DNA of 64,000 bases from Paramecium tetraurelia. Lineage: Eukaryota; Ciliophora; Oligohymenophorea; Peniculida; Parameciidae. Where the stretch lies: positions 80,560 to 144,559 of the forward strand of contig NW_001799366.1 of NCBI RefSeq assembly GCF_000165425.1, written 5' to 3'. Position 1 is the first letter of the stretch; each line of letters starts with the position of its first letter. This document shows positions 62,801 to 64,000 of this stretch, in pieces. The translations under genes were made by a program, and so were the position numbers. Below the pieces are notes generated by a model. It did not search any database, was not told the origin of the DNA, and saw only the letters and a list, made by a program, of their open reading frames with translations.

Positions 62801-64000
62801 TCATGGATTGTTCAGTCAAATTTCAGCTCATCTGGGAAAGGAAGCATATGTAGAAAATGAGGAATAACTCCTAAAATCAATAGAATCTAGTTATGCTTTG
62901 CCATTGGAATTAACTGTAGGGTACATTCAAAAGTAGAAGAAGGGATAAGTGGAGCTAGAACAATATAAGAGTCAAGAACTAACTCAATTATAAGGAATTG
63001 GAGAATATGCCATAAGCGGGTGGTTTAAGATTGCTGAAGTACAAGCTAAAATTGAAGGGGAGATTAATTCACCTTGTTAAGTCTTATTCAGAATAACCAA
63101 CAATGATGAAGAGCATCTATCTGATAGGAAATAGTAAGGAGATCGTACATTGTATGCTTAAGTGTGTACAAGTGACACAGTTAAGGTTAGTACTTATAGC
63201 ATTGCAGGTTTGAAGGATTGGAATGAAGCCAAGTTTTTGGAGGCAAAAGCAGAAATGGGAAATTCTAAACGAGCTTGGACATACTTCTACATGAGTTATA
63301 GCGAAGATAAGAGGGAGGTGGCAACATTGATAAAATTATTCGAAAAGGATGTTCCTATTGTATTCAAGGATGTTCAACACTTTGTTGCCAATAATATGTT
63401 TGTTTATTTGGGCAAAGATTCTTTTAGCAGGAAATTCTAAGGAGAATAACACAAGTGGGAATTACTATTTGGATCTGGATCTCACACTTATAATGAAGAA
63501 ACCATGCCAAATCTGAGATATATTATTAAGAATCAGAAAAACATGTGGTTCTCAAAAGAGGACAAGAAAATTGACACTAAATTCGAATAAAGTTTCGATA
63601 AAGAAGTTGAATCTGTAGATGAATATGCTGTTGGGATGTGGACTAGATGGTTGATAGCTTTCCCAACTACTTTGACTGAAAGATCTGATACTCACACCAT
63701 ATTCCGTCTATCATAGACCTTGGAATATTAGGATAAAGCAGAATTGGGAAATAGAGCATTATCTGCATTCCTCAAAAAAGGATTTTATGAATTCAGCACT
63801 TATGATGCGTCTGCTCCAAACAATGCAGTAGATGCTAAAGTGAATTATGAAAATGTAGAAGGAGAATGGAATTACATTTATGCAGGTTATAAAAATAAAT
63901 AGTTTTATGGATTAATCATTTTTAGAGATAGGGAGCATGTCGAGGAAGTCAAGTTAGATGTGACTCATCTTGTTTTGACTGGACATGCTATTTTGGTTCT
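56805..64000 (+). CDS. giant secreted protein with LamG-like tandem repeats (3' end outside window)
   Basis: At least 2398 codons in a single open frame without introns, starting at ATG 56805 with a signal peptide (KKLLLLLLATLSFAEV). Residues ~20-230 are helical with scattered Cys. Residues ~230-560 are acidic then Lys/Glu-rich low complexity (57.3-58.4 kb). From ~58.5 kb to the window end there are at least nine ~205-217-aa units. Each has E-Y-x4-W-x-R near its start, a G-D-R-x-L strand, F-x-T-Y-D, W-x-Y-x-Y-F-G-Y-K, a V-G-G or V-G-K strand and a closing L-G-x-G-A-F/Y. This is the beta-sandwich pattern of LamG/concanavalin-like lectin domains. Carbohydrate binding at the cell surface or in secretory organelles is inferred. 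Frame identity was checked at five positions. Confidence 0.82.
58500..64000 (+). repeat. tandem array of at least nine ~630-bp LamG-like repeats
   Basis: The E-Y-x4-W-x-R motif recurs near 58560, 59200, 59853, 60500, 61130, 61762, 62386, 63001 and 63620, giving spacings of about 615-653 bp. Units are diverged in DNA but conserved in protein landmarks, so the array is old and under protein-level constraint rather than a fresh duplication. Repeat length shrinks slightly from the first to the last unit. Confidence 0.75.

Noticed and set aside
1-64000. Telomere repeats, transposase genes, CRISPR arrays, bacterial operon signals
   Set aside because: No C4A2/G4T2-type runs, inverted-repeat-bounded transposase, regularly spaced repeats or ribosome-binding sites were seen; the DNA is eukaryotic.

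Overview
The window reads as macronuclear DNA of a ciliate, most likely a Paramecium of the aurelia group. In every gene TAA and TAG fall in frame at glutamine-like positions and only TGA ends reading frames. Introns are tiny (mostly 22-32 nt, GT...AG), intergenic DNA is short and very AT-rich, and typical ciliate genes are present (trichocyst matrix protein, cilia protein CFAP61, large Cys-rich surface proteins). I saw no rRNA, tRNA, CRISPR array, transposase or telomere repeat. Genes were rebuilt by hand with the ciliate code; for most of them exon lengths sum to whole codons.

Layout. 0-0.3 kb: 3' end of a cyclic-nucleotide phosphodiesterase (+). 0.4-8.4 kb: CFAP61 and a hybrid histidine kinase, both on the minus strand. 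9.1-20.2 kb: a plus-strand run of tail-anchored TPR protein, ankyrin-repeat protein, UTP14 (ribosome biogenesis), RING E3 ligase of MUL1 type, TRAF-type zinc-finger protein, small Cys-rich protein and NEK kinase. Several of these neighbours are separated by only 5-45 bp. 20.7-23.9 kb: a coiled-coil protein and an AP-complex mu subunit (minus). 24.0-27.8 kb: a Cys/coiled-coil protein, a possible Atg13-like protein and a trichocyst matrix protein (plus). 27.9-33.4 kb: copine (minus), a laforin-like protein with two CBM20 domains (plus), a small unknown protein (minus) and a CK1-like kinase (plus). 33.6-44.9 kb: two paralogous two-TM proteins in inverted orientation flank a 1335-aa single-pass surface protein (plus) and an unknown 328-aa protein (minus). 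45.3-54.1 kb: a small unknown gene and an approximately 2700-aa polycystin-1/REJ-like membrane protein with Cys-rich repeats and a GPS site (minus). 54.1-56.8 kb: a gene-poor AT-rich stretch. 56.8-64.0 kb and beyond: a giant intronless secreted protein with at least nine LamG-like tandem repeats (plus).

The genes do not form an operon or a single pathway. Loose themes are membrane traffic and surface (AP mu, copine, PKD1-like, two-TM paralogues, LamG array, trichocyst protein), signalling (PDE, histidine kinase, NEK, CK1) and glycogen handling (laforin-like). The most notable items are the LamG array, the laforin-like protein whose phosphatase signature looks dead, the stop-free introns of length 3n confirmed by paralogue comparison, and the ultra-compact gene run at 15.7-18.1 kb.
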